Below, piece after piece: positions 7,521-15,091 of a stretch of DNA of 64,000 bases. The position numbers and the translations under genes were made by a program. The number at the start of each line of letters is the position of its first letter. Position 1 is the first letter of the stretch. The stretch is from an uncultured Christensenella sp. (GTDB lineage: Bacteria; Bacillota; Clostridia; Christensenellales; Borkfalkiaceae), in assembly GCA_905203015.1 (NCBI GenBank), contig CAJKUC010000011.1:1-64000 (forward strand), written 5' to 3'. The notes under the pieces were generated by a model that saw only the letters and a program-made list of their open reading frames with translations, ran no database searches and had not been told where the DNA came from.

Positions 7521-7964
7521 TCAGTTCAGAACGTCGGGCGTATCGAAAGAAGCCGATTTTTCGCCGCGATCTTCGGGGAACATCGTTCCCGCGGGAATTA
7601 CGGGCAGAATCAAAGGATTGATGAACGCGTTCGCCGTAAGAGAAGAAACAACGGCGCGAAGGTAAGGATACACGATTTCCGTGGTGGAAATCGCAAGCAC
7701 CTGGCGATCTTCGTCGGTGTTCACGTCCTCCGCTTCAAAAATGCCTACGAGGCGCGCTTTCAGATTGAAAGGCTTGGGTTCGGCTTCCGTGGATTCCACT
7801 TTCACTTCCAGCGCCACGAAATACAATTTGTCGTTTTCCTGCACTTTTCTGATCGTGCGGGAAAATTGAGGCTTAATCTCGAATTTGGTGTTCCGATCCA
7901 TTTTGATACGGTTTACGGTGTAATTGAGTTCTTCGGCAGTGATCCCTCTTAATGCATATTTCAT
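7521..7964 (-). CDS. SecB-like protein-export chaperone
   Basis: 147 residues, close to SecB length. The C-terminal half carries the SecB pattern: FNLKARLVGIFEAEDV, then VYPYLRAVVSSLTANAFINP and LILPVIPAGTMF, which resembles the YPYARE-ISNLTTRAGFPPL-LPPINF region of proteobacterial SecB. SecB holds preproteins unfolded for SecA or, in some bacteria, serves as a general or toxin-antitoxin-linked chaperone. Canonical SecB is rare in Gram-positives, so the client here may be special. No toxin-antitoxin gene is adjacent; the nearest neighbour is the secreted toxin-like pair, convergently transcribed. Monocistronic with a strong promoter. Start ATG 7964 follows AAGGAAG. Confidence 0.72.
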   Translation of the reverse strand: MKYALRGITAEELNYTVNRIKMDRNTKFEIKPQFSRTIRKVQENDKLYFVALEVKVESTEAEPKPFNLKARLVGIFEAEDVNTDEDRQVLAISTTEIVYPYLRAVVSSLTANAFINPLILPVIPAGTMFPEDRGEKSASFDTPDVLN

Positions 7965-7999
7965 AATACAACACTTCCTTTTAGGGTAGATTTTCTTTT

Positions 8000-8028
8000 A
8001 TTATACCATTTCGCATCCGCCTTGTCAA
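8000..8028 (-). promoter_or_regulatory. Promoter of the SecB-like gene
   Basis: Minus-strand TTGACA (8023-8028), 17 nt, TATAAT (8000-8005): a consensus sigma-A promoter. Confidence 0.85.
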
Positions 8029-8089
8029 GCGTTGGCGGGCGCACGGATCGCATTATCGCGCCGTTTTCGCCACTTTTTTCAGAAAACCC

Positions 8090-8118
8090 TTGCGTTTTAT
8101 CCCCCGATATGTTATAAT
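8090..8118 (+). promoter_or_regulatory. Promoter of the ABC-FtsX transporter gene
   Basis: TTGCGT, 17 nt, TATAAT (8113-8118), about 50 nt before the start codon. AAGGAG follows at about 8149. Confidence 0.75.
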
Positions 8119-8169
8119 CAAAACACTCGGAGAAGTAAAAAATAAAACAAGGAGCAACAACGAAGCAAA

Positions 8170-11100
8170 ATGTTGGAAGTCGTACATTTAACTAAGATCT
8201 ACAAAGCCAAGGGCGGCGTGGAAACGAAAGCGCTCAACGACGTTTCCGTCCGTTTTCCCGAAAAAGGCATGGTTTTTCTTCTCGGCAAAAGCGGCAGCGG
8301 CAAATCCACTTTACTGAATGTCTGCGGCGGGCTCGACGCGCCCACCTCCGGCGAAGTGATCGTGAAAGGGCGTTCCAGCAAGAATTTCTCGCAGAGCGAT
8401 TTCGATTCCTACCGCAATACTTTTATCGGTTTCGTTTTTCAGGAATATAATATTCTGAACGAATTCACCGTAGAAGACAATATCGCCCTTGCCCTCGAAT
8501 TGCAAGGCAAGCCGAAAGATAAGGCGGCGATCCGGCAACTGCTCGACGACGTGGATCTCGGCGCGTACGCGCACAGAAAACCGAACACTCTTTCGGGCGG
8601 GCAGAAACAGCGTATCGCGATCGCCCGCGCGCTGATCAAACAGCCGCAGATCATCATGGCGGACGAACCGACGGGCGCTCTGGATTCCAATACGGGCAAG
8701 CAGGTGTTCGATACGCTTAAAAAACTCTCGTTGAAAAAACTCGTCATCGTTGTTTCTCACGATCGCGATTTTGCGGAAGAATATGCCGATCGTATCATCG
8801 AACTCAAAGACGGAAAAATTCTTTCCGACGTAACGAAAGCGGCGGCGCAGCCGCAATCCCTCGGCGATAACATTTCCGTCATCGGCGACAACACGTTATC
8901 CGTAAAGAACGGCTCCGCCCTTACGGAACGGGATTATCAATACATACGTTCATTTCTGTCTCACCATGAAAACGCCATGCTTACAAGCGGCGAAAAAGAG
9001 ATTTCCGATTTCAAAAAAGTGAGCCATATCACGGAAGAAGGCGGAAAAGAATATTTTGAAAACACCGACGAAAAGAAAATTCCGAAAAAGGAATACGATC
9101 CGAAAAAAACGCGCTTTATCCGCTCGAAATTGCCTTTGCGGCATGCATTCAGAATCGGCGTTTCCGGTTTGAAATCGAAGCCGATCCGTCTGATTTTCAC
9201 GATTCTGCTCTGTTCCGTGGCGTTTATCATGTTCGGGCTTTTTTCCACGCTGATGCTCTACGATAAAGACGAAACGCTTTATCAGACGTTCAACGATTCG
9301 GGCGTTGCCGTGCTCCGCGCGGACAAACGCTATAAAATCACCACCTCGGGCGACGATTATTCTTACGACACCGTTTACCACACCCGCATGACCGACGACG
9401 AACTGAAAAAAATCGCGGATCGCTTCGGCTCGGAAACCGTGGGCGTCACGGCGTTGTATCAGCCGAGCAACGGTTCTTTGTACAACGGATATAATATCTC
9501 GTCCGCGAAAATTTTCGACGCGGATCCTTCTTCCGCATCTCTCGGCGAATATTACGCGGCGGAACTCCGCTATGCGGGTTATCTTCCCGAAAATCATCCC
9601 CTGCGCAATAAAATCACGGGCACGTACCCCGTGAATAACGACGAAGTGCTGATTTCTTCTTACACCGCTTCCGTCCTTACCGCGCTCGGTTACGAAGAAT
9701 CCGCAACGGAAAGCGCGCTCATCGGCAAAACGATTTCGTTTTATACGGCGCTTTCGGGCGGCAGCGCTTCCCCTTATAAAATTACGGGCATTTTCGATAG
9801 CGGCGATAAACTTCTGGCGCAGAAATACGAAAAGTACAAAAAAGAAATCGAACGCAAAGGCAGTCAGGAAGAAATCAGAAAAATGCTGGAAGATATAGAA
9901 AATCTGCAAGCCGAACTTCAGGACGGCATGTACGAAGCAGTTTTCTTCAACGAAAGCGTGGCTTCTTCTATCTCTTCGGCTACAAAAGAACAGAAAGCCA
10001 ATTCTTTCGGTCAAAAACTTTCATGGCAATACCGCCTTTCTTTCGGTATCGATTCCTCCGAATACTACGACTCCGTTTATTACGTATCTTCCGATCTTCT
10101 TTCCGAAGCGGGAGAAACCGTATTTTCCGAAGGAAAAACTTCCGTTGCGGCGGGCGAAATCGTTCTTTCGGCACAAACGTTCTATTCTTATCTTGCGCGC
10201 TGCTACGATACTTCCAACGAATTTGCATCCAATCTTGATAACGAACTGAACGGGCAGGGAGACATTTATTCCTGGCTGAAAGGCGAAAATATTCCTTCGT
10301 CGGGCGACGCGAATTACGAAGCGTACCGCCAATATCTCGAAAAAACCGGCGAAGGCGGGCAATATCACGATCAGGCGGCGATTTATAAAATCGTCTGCGA
10401 TCTGTTCGAGAACTCTTTTACGATCGATTCTCTCGGCGACGAGCCCCATTCCTTTGCGGAATGGATGCAAATCGCGCTTTTACAGATGCCGTACAATTCG
10501 GATAAAGTAACGCAGACGCAGGCAAAAACCATCTGGGCGGAAATTTTAAAGAGATATAACGCCGTTGCCGCAAATCTGCCCGCTTTATCCGCAAAAGTGC
10601 TCGCAAACGGCAATTATTCCGCCGTAGGAAAAGCAACTTTCTTCTCCGTAACGGGCGTCAATCTGTATTCCGATTCCCCCGTGGCTTTCCTTTCTTCTTC
10701 CGATTACGAAACGCTGAAAGCGGTGAGCGATTCGTATAACGAAAACACCGAATACAAAACGAACCAGAGTACGAAATATACGGAAGATCCCAACGCGAAA
10801 TACGATATTGTTTTTGCGCCCTATTCTTCGGCTCACAGAAACGATCTTTCGCTGTTCACCTACGAATACTCTTCCGACGATTCCCGTATCGCGCTCGGAA
10901 ACAACGTAGGTCAGGCATTGGAACTGGTGAACGTCATGATTGACGAAACGTCGCAAGTGTTCCTTTGGATCGGCGTCGTGATGGCGGCGTTCTCCATGCT
11001 TCTTTTAAGCAGTTTCATTGCTATTTCCATTTCTTATAAAAAGAAAGAAATCGGTATTCTTCGCGCGGTGGGCGCGCGCGGCGCAGACGTATTCAAAATC

Positions 11101-11346
11101 TTCTTTTCCGAAGCGTTCGTTATCGCGCTGATCTGTTTTGTTTTAGGCGTTGCGGGAAGTATCGCCGGTTGCAAAATTCTGAACGATGAAGTGTCTTCCG
11201 CGATCCACGCGTCGCTCTTCGTTTTCGGCGGCGCTTCAATCGCCATTCTTCTCGGCATCGCGATCGTCACTTCCGCCGTGGCAACGTTCTTCCCCGTATT
11301 CTCCGCGGCAAGAAAGAAGCCCGTAGAATCGATCAGAGCGCTGTAA
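8170..11346 (+). CDS. ABC transporter ATPase-FtsX permease fusion (MacB-like)
   Basis: 1058 residues with ATPase and permease on one chain. Residues 1-220 form the ATPase: Walker A GKSGSGKST, signature LSGGQKQR, Walker B IIMADEPTGALD, H-loop VVSHD. A charged linker leads to helix 1 (about 340-360). A very large extracytoplasmic region (about 365-915) follows, with a predicted coiled coil near 560-590. The C-terminal FtsX domain has three helices, and the motif KKKEIGILRAVGARGADVFKIF is at about 965-985. Such MacB/LolD-type proteins move lipids or peptides or transmit mechanical force; they are not importers. Here it is a single gene with its own promoter and terminator. The large external domain is bigger than in typical BceB/MacB relatives. 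The SD AAGGAG is about 15 nt from the ATG, slightly far. Confidence 0.92.
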   Translation: MLEVVHLTKIYKAKGGVETKALNDVSVRFPEKGMVFLLGKSGSGKSTLLNVCGGLDAPTSGEVIVKGRSSKNFSQSDFDSYRNTFIGFVFQEYNILNEFTVEDNIALALELQGKPKDKAAIRQLLDDVDLGAYAHRKPNTLSGGQKQRIAIARALIKQPQIIMADEPTGALDSNTGKQVFDTLKKLSLKKLVIVVSHDRDFAEEYADRIIELKDGKILSDVTKAAAQPQSLGDNISVIGDNTLSVKNGSALTERDYQYIRSFLSHHENAMLTSGEKEISDFKKVSHITEEGGKEYFENTDEKKIPKKEYDPKKTRFIRSKLPLRHAFRIGVSGLKSKPIRLIFTILLCSVAFIMFGLFSTLMLYDKDETLYQTFNDSGVAVLRADKRYKITTSGDDYSYDTVYHTRMTDDELKKIADRFGSETVGVTALYQPSNGSLYNGYNISSAKIFDADPSSASLGEYYAAELRYAGYLPENHPLRNKITGTYPVNNDEVLISSYTASVLTALGYEESATESALIGKTISFYTALSGGSASPYKITGIFDSGDKLLAQKYEKYKKEIERKGSQEEIRKMLEDIENLQAELQDGMYEAVFFNESVASSISSATKEQKANSFGQKLSWQYRLSFGIDSSEYYDSVYYVSSDLLSEAGETVFSEGKTSVAAGEIVLSAQTFYSYLARCYDTSNEFASNLDNELNGQGDIYSWLKGENIPSSGDANYEAYRQYLEKTGEGGQYHDQAAIYKIVCDLFENSFTIDSLGDEPHSFAEWMQIALLQMPYNSDKVTQTQAKTIWAEILKRYNAVAANLPALSAKVLANGNYSAVGKATFFSVTGVNLYSDSPVAFLSSSDYETLKAVSDSYNENTEYKTNQSTKYTEDPNAKYDIVFAPYSSAHRNDLSLFTYEYSSDDSRIALGNNVGQALELVNVMIDETSQVFLWIGVVMAAFSMLLLSSFIAISISYKKKEIGILRAVGARGADVFKIFFSEAFVIALICFVLGVAGSIAGCKILNDEVSSAIHASLFVFGGASIAILLGIAIVTSAVATFFPVFSAARKKPVESIRAL

Positions 11347-11364
11347 TCAAGCCTATATAAAGCG

Positions 11365-11404
11365 ATACAGCCGACTTCGTATATGAAGTCGGCTGTATTT
11401 TTTT
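11365..11404. terminator. Strong terminator after the ABC-FtsX gene
   Basis: ATACAGCCGACTTC / GAAGTCGGCTGTAT, a perfect 14-bp stem with a 6-nt loop and a T-run. Confidence 0.92.
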
Positions 11405-11456
11405 ACGCCGCAGTGAGCCCTTAAAATCGATTTAGAACGATTTCAGTTTTTTATGT

Positions 11457-11795
11457 TTATTTGTCCGTTTTTTCCGAAAGAAAATCCGCATACTCGATCA
11501 GGCTTTCTTTTCGGCTCTCGTCCAACTTTCTGTAACGGTGCAAAATCTTTCTTTCGCCCTCCGTCAACGTTTCTTCTTCCGCACGGAACGAAATAATTCC
11601 AAGATCGTCGCTTCTGCCGATCAGATAATCCACGCTCACTAAAAAATAGTCCGCTATTTTTATCAACATTTCCGGCGTAGGATGACTCTTTCCTTTTTCA
11701 TAATAACCTAAACATTGCGACGTTACGCCTAATTTTTCGGCAACCTCTTTCTGCGTTTTTCCTTCCTCTTTTCGTAATTCCTTGATTCTTATCAT
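11457..11795 (-). CDS. XRE-family (Cro/C1-type) regulator
   Basis: 112 residues. The N-terminal HTH_3 domain (about residues 1-62) reads IKELRKEEGKTQKEVAEKLG, with the recognition helix around VTSQCLGYYEKGKSHP. A short helical C-terminal part probably dimerises. It is divergent from a small unknown gene at 11927, and the shared 130-bp intergenic region contains several AGAATC/AATCATT elements that could be its operators. Similar small XRE repressors control one neighbouring operon in Clostridia. Target inferred from position only. Confidence 0.88.
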   Translation of the reverse strand: MIRIKELRKEEGKTQKEVAEKLGVTSQCLGYYEKGKSHPTPEMLIKIADYFLVSVDYLIGRSDDLGIISFRAEEETLTEGERKILHRYRKLDESRKESLIEYADFLSEKTDK

Positions 11796-11849
11796 AAAAC
11801 GATTCCTTTTCTTTTTATAATATTATCTCAAAGAATCATTTCAAAACGC

Positions 11850-11878
11850 TTGACGTAAAAAGAATCTTTTATTATAAT
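11850..11878 (+). promoter_or_regulatory. Promoter of the small unknown gene with flanking AATC motifs
   Basis: TTGACG (11850-11855), 17 nt, TATAAT (11873-11878). Motifs AAAGAATCATT (about 11830), AAAGAATCTTT (about 11859-11869, inside the spacer) and ATAATCATT (about 11893) flank and overlap it. They are candidate sites for the divergent XRE regulator. Confidence 0.75.
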
Positions 11879-11926
11879 TATATTAAAAGTAAATAATCAT
11901 TACATTTTTTTACAAAGAGGGATATT

Positions 11927-12277
11927 ATGGATAATAATCTGCAAAAACAGAAAACGAAAGAACCCGCTGCGAAAAATACGGTTGTCCGCTATGAAAAAGA
12001 AAGCCTCGATAAATTGACTGCGGGGGTAGAAAGGCTTTGCTTAAAGGCGGATCGGATTGCGGCGCTTCTTCCCGTAATCGACGAAATAAAAGCCTCTATC
12101 GAAGAACTATCGGGAAATATCATGTATCTGGATCGTCGTTTAAAGCAGATGCACAACCCTATTGCCGAAGAAATGCGGCAATATCTGCAAAAGTACGGCA
12201 CGGGGCTGCTCGACAAAGTACTGGAAGAACAGGAAAAAAACACGCCCGAAGGCGAAAAGATAAATTTTTATATTTAA
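11927..12277 (+). CDS. Small charged helical protein of unknown function
   Basis: 116 residues, no signal peptide or membrane segment. It is rich in Lys, Glu and Leu with heptad-like spacing from about residue 28 to 90 (LTAGVERLCLKADRIAALLPVIDEI.. and onward), so probably a coiled-coil or helical-bundle protein. No family recognised. It has its own strong promoter and is divergent from the XRE regulator, suggesting direct control by it. It could be a phage- or plasmid-derived factor or an antitoxin-like partner; nothing in the sequence decides this. Confidence 0.6.
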   Translation: MDNNLQKQKTKEPAAKNTVVRYEKESLDKLTAGVERLCLKADRIAALLPVIDEIKASIEELSGNIMYLDRRLKQMHNPIAEEMRQYLQKYGTGLLDKVLEEQEKNTPEGEKINFYI

Positions 12278-12301
12278 CGTAAAAAACAATTTTCTCCTAT
12301 A

Positions 12302-12335
12302 CGCACGCGATGCACGAACGCATCGCGCGTTTTCA
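12302..12335. terminator. Terminator between convergent genes
   Basis: CGCGATGC / GCATCGCG, 8-bp stem with a 6-nt loop, followed by CGTTTTC. It overlaps the end of the Crp/Fnr gene. Confidence 0.7.
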
Positions 12336-13007
12336 TCTTTCCGGATAATCTTTTAAAATACGAAACGAATTTTTATGATAATCGATCATACCTTCTTTTT
12401 TCATCTTCGATAATTCAAAAGAAAGCGCGCTTCTGTCGGCATTGAGATAATCGGCAAGCCGACGGCGATCGAAAGGTATGCAAAACGTTTCCGAGCCGTT
12501 TTTTTTCGATTCGGCGGAAAGATAAGATATAATCTTTCCGCGCAACGTTTTATGCCCCGTATGCAGAATTTTTTCGGAAAGTTGCAGATTCTTTGAAGCG
12601 CACACCGTCAACAGATTTTTTAAAAAACCCGATTTGATCACGATTTCGGGGCAGTTATCACCGAGAACGGCAGAAATATTCAAAAATATAACGCGTGTTT
12701 TATCCGTTGCCGTCACGCTTACGGCAAGCGGCACGTCGTTTCGTAAAGCGTACGCTTCCGCAAAAACGGAACAGGCGGAAAGGCTTTGCACCAAAGTGAC
12801 GTTTCCGAAAAAATCAACGCTTTCTATCACCGCGCCGCCCTCTGCAATCACGCCTGCGCACCGCACTTTTTCCCCTTCGCGAAGAATATTTTCCCCCGCC
12901 GCATAACTTCTTTCTTTCGCGCCGAGCGCGCCGATCACGTCTTTCACGTCTTCTCTTTTTATATTTTTAAACAACGGCGTTTTTTGCAACGTTTCCTCTG
13001 TATTCAC
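12333..13007 (-). CDS. Crp/Fnr-family transcriptional regulator
   Basis: 224 residues. The N-terminal cyclic-nucleotide-binding-like beta-roll (about 5-120) has the core YAAGENILREGEKV and lacks the Cys set of oxygen-sensing Fnr. A long dimer helix leads to the C-terminal winged helix (about 150-215) with RRRLADYLNADRSALSFELSKMKKEG. GTG 13007 is chosen because GGGAG lies 7 nt upstream; the longer frame would add an implausible hydrophobic leader. It is divergent from a ferredoxin gene. In Clostridia this regulator-ferredoxin pair commonly goes with hydroxylamine reductase and nitrosative or redox stress; Hcp itself is not in the window. Confidence 0.88.
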   Translation of the reverse strand: MNTEETLQKTPLFKNIKREDVKDVIGALGAKERSYAAGENILREGEKVRCAGVIAEGGAVIESVDFFGNVTLVQSLSACSVFAEAYALRNDVPLAVSVTATDKTRVIFLNISAVLGDNCPEIVIKSGFLKNLLTVCASKNLQLSEKILHTGHKTLRGKIISYLSAESKKNGSETFCIPFDRRRLADYLNADRSALSFELSKMKKEGMIDYHKNSFRILKDYPER

Positions 13008-13035
13008 CGTAATTCTCCCGTCTTTTTTATTATTT

Positions 13036-13078
13036 CGTTGTATACACAACGGAACAAACACGAAAAGTATAGTATAAT
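13036..13078 (+). promoter_or_regulatory. Crp/Fnr-type dyad and promoter upstream of the ferredoxin gene
   Basis: CGTTGT-ATAC-ACAACG (13036-13051) has the arm-N4-arm layout of Fnr/Crp sites. The -10 TATAAT is at 13073-13078. There is no -35. The dyad centre (13043.5) is 41.5 nt upstream of the predicted +1 (13085), the canonical class II activator position. The divergent Crp/Fnr protein is the obvious candidate. Confidence 0.75.
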
Positions 13079-13131
13079 ATGTGCGGAAAGTCAAGAAAAA
13101 CAGCAAGAAAACAACGAAAAGGAGACAAACG

Positions 13132-13878
13132 ATGAAAAGAAAAATCATTCATATCGACGAAGAAAAATGCAACGGTTGCGGAGCGTGCGCTACGGCTTGC
13201 CACGAAGGCGCGATCGGCATGATGAACGGAAAAGCAAAACTTCTTCGCGACGATTATTGCGACGGATTCGGCGATTGCCTGCCCGCCTGCCCTACGGGAG
13301 CAATCTCGTTCACCGAACGCGAAGCCGCCGCTTACGACGAACAGGCCGTGCTTAAAAACAAAAAGAAACTCGCAGAACAGGCGCACGAACGCCATATCGA
13401 AGGCGGCTGCCCGGGACATAGACTGATGCAGTTTTCTCGCAAAGAAAACGAGCCGTCCGCGCAGGAAACGGCTGAAAGAGAATCTTCCGTACGAGCCTAT
13501 GAACACGCGCCTTCGCGGCTGAATCAATGGCCGTGCCAGATCCGCCTTCTTCCCGCAAACGCCCCCTGCTTTCACGGTGCAAAACTGCTGATTGCCGCAG
13601 ATTGCACGGCGTATGCGTACGCAAGCATGCACGAAAAATTCATGAAAGGAAAAATCACCCTGATCGGTTGCCCGAAACTCGACGATACCGACTACGCCGA
13701 AAAACTGACGGACATCATACGAAACAACGACGTGAAAAGCGTGACGATCGTACGCATGGAAGTGCCCTGTTGCGGCGGATTGCAAGCCGCGGCGGAAACG
13801 GCATTGAAAAACAGCGGAAAATTTATTCCGTGGAACGTTGCCGTGATTTCCTGCGACGGCAAGTTACTTGAAGAATAA
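13132..13878 (+). CDS. Two-cluster ferredoxin-domain protein of the Crp/Fnr-linked family
   Basis: 248 residues. The N-terminus has a classical [4Fe-4S] motif at Cys13, 16, 19 and 23 (CNGCGACATACHEGAI). A second, altered motif follows (CDGFGDCLPACPTGAI), with the first spacing stretched as in this ferredoxin family. The middle (about 85-135) is polar. The C-terminal ~110 residues contain further Cys residues (PCQIRLL, LIAADCTAY, LIGCPKL, EVPCCGG) and probably bind another redox centre. Role inferred: electron transfer for a reductase such as Hcp under control of the neighbouring Crp/Fnr protein. Start ATG 13132 follows AAAGGAGA. Confidence 0.85.
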   Translation: MKRKIIHIDEEKCNGCGACATACHEGAIGMMNGKAKLLRDDYCDGFGDCLPACPTGAISFTEREAAAYDEQAVLKNKKKLAEQAHERHIEGGCPGHRLMQFSRKENEPSAQETAERESSVRAYEHAPSRLNQWPCQIRLLPANAPCFHGAKLLIAADCTAYAYASMHEKFMKGKITLIGCPKLDDTDYAEKLTDIIRNNDVKSVTIVRMEVPCCGGLQAAAETALKNSGKFIPWNVAVISCDGKLLEE

Positions 13879-13927
13879 GAAATTTTTTCACGGCAACGCA
13901 AAATCCCCGTGAAACCTCTATGTAAAA

Positions 13928-13964
13928 CGAAAAGGCGTAAGATTTTCTCTTACGCCTTTTTCGT
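13928..13964. terminator. Bidirectional terminator
   Basis: AAAAGGCGTAAGA / TCTTACGCCTTTTT with a 5-nt loop, between the convergent ferredoxin and jag genes. Confidence 0.9.
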
Positions 13965-13988
13965 GCCGATGTATATCGGAAAATTGTT

Positions 13989-15026
13989 TTATTCGTCGTC
14001 TTTCCCGTCGTTTCCGCTGTTGCCGAGGAACGTGCCGAAGAAATCGGAATCGGGCTTCTTATATACGGAAGAACGATCTCCGCCGCTCATTCTGCGGTCT
14101 CTGTTGAATCCGCCTTTCGCGCCTCTGCCGTTATTTCTTCCGCCGTAACCGCCGCGATTTCCGTTGCCGCGATCGTTGCGATTGAATCTGCCGTTGTTCC
14201 GTCCGTAATTATTGCCGTAGCCGTTACGGTTGCCGCCCTCTCTTCTGTCGTTGCCTGCGTACAGCGCGGGGCGATCGTCCTCTACGCCTGCGGGAATAAT
14301 CACGATATAGCGATTGGGTTCTTTGCCCTCGCTTTCCGTGGTTACTTCTTCGTTATCCGTCAGCGCGGCGTGAATAATACGGCGTTCGTAAGGATTCATC
14401 GGTTCGAGGCGGATCTTTCTGCCAAGGCGCACCGCTTTCGCCGCGAGATTGTTCGCAAGGCGTTGCAGCGTTTCTTCTCTGTTCTCGCGATAATTCTCGC
14501 AGTCCACCACCACGCGCTTGTAATCTTCTCTGCCCGTATTCGCAACAGCGCCAGCAAGAGTCTGCGCCGCGTCAAGCACAACGCCCTTTCTGCCGATCAG
14601 CGCGTTGTTGTTCGCCGCAGTCACGTTGATCACGATTTTTTCGTCTTCGGAAACAAGTTCCGTAGCCGCGGTGATTTTCATGATCTCGAACAAACCTTCC
14701 AGAAATTCCACCGCTCTTTCGCCGTCGGTCTTGCCCGATTCGTCCGTATGAATTTTCGCGCGGCGCTCTTTCTGTTCGGCCGCAGATTCTTCTTTTTCTT
14801 CCGAAGAATTCTTCTTGCAATCCGCGCACGCTTCCGCGCCCGTTTTCTCGCACGTATCGCACAGCGGAGCAATCGCCACGCGCGCTTTCACCGCGCCGAA
14901 TAATTTTTTCTTTCCCTCTTCGAGAATTCTGATTTCAGCCGTTTCTCTCGTAAGGTTTAAATCTTTTAATCCCGCTTCGATCGCTTCTTCAGCAGTTTTC
15001 GCGGTGTATTCTTTAAAGTCCTGCAT
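13989..15026 (-). CDS. jag: Jag (SpoIIIJ-associated) RNA-binding protein with zinc-ribbon-like insert and RGG-like tail
   Basis: 345 residues; typical Jag is about 205-260. The N-terminal Jag_N domain is at 1-50. Next comes an acidic linker containing Cys56, 59, 67 and 70 in a CxxC-x7-CxxC arrangement. A KH domain (about 110-190, with LIGRKGVVLDAAQTL as the GxxG loop) and an R3H domain (about 195-245, EPMNPYERRIIHAALTD) follow. The last ~80 residues are low-complexity Gly/Asn/Arg (GYGNNYGRNNGRFNRNDRG). Jag binds RNA, links to YidC and controls cell envelope growth in Firmicutes. It is last in the rpmH-rnpA-yidD-yidC-jag cluster. The Cys pairs and the tail are unusual additions. Confidence 0.93.
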   Translation of the reverse strand: MQDFKEYTAKTAEEAIEAGLKDLNLTRETAEIRILEEGKKKLFGAVKARVAIAPLCDTCEKTGAEACADCKKNSSEEKEESAAEQKERRAKIHTDESGKTDGERAVEFLEGLFEIMKITAATELVSEDEKIVINVTAANNNALIGRKGVVLDAAQTLAGAVANTGREDYKRVVVDCENYRENREETLQRLANNLAAKAVRLGRKIRLEPMNPYERRIIHAALTDNEEVTTESEGKEPNRYIVIIPAGVEDDRPALYAGNDRREGGNRNGYGNNYGRNNGRFNRNDRGNGNRGGYGGRNNGRGAKGGFNRDRRMSGGDRSSVYKKPDSDFFGTFLGNSGNDGKDDE

Positions 15027-15091
15027 TTTTCCGATACTCCTTATTTCTAAAACCGACCGAAAGATTTTTTTCGTATCTTTCGCCTTATCTT

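Noticed and set aside
8950..10956. Minus-strand frames inside the ABC-FtsX gene
   Set aside because: Shadow frames of a 1058-residue coding gene; low-complexity Arg/Phe/Gly products without start signals.
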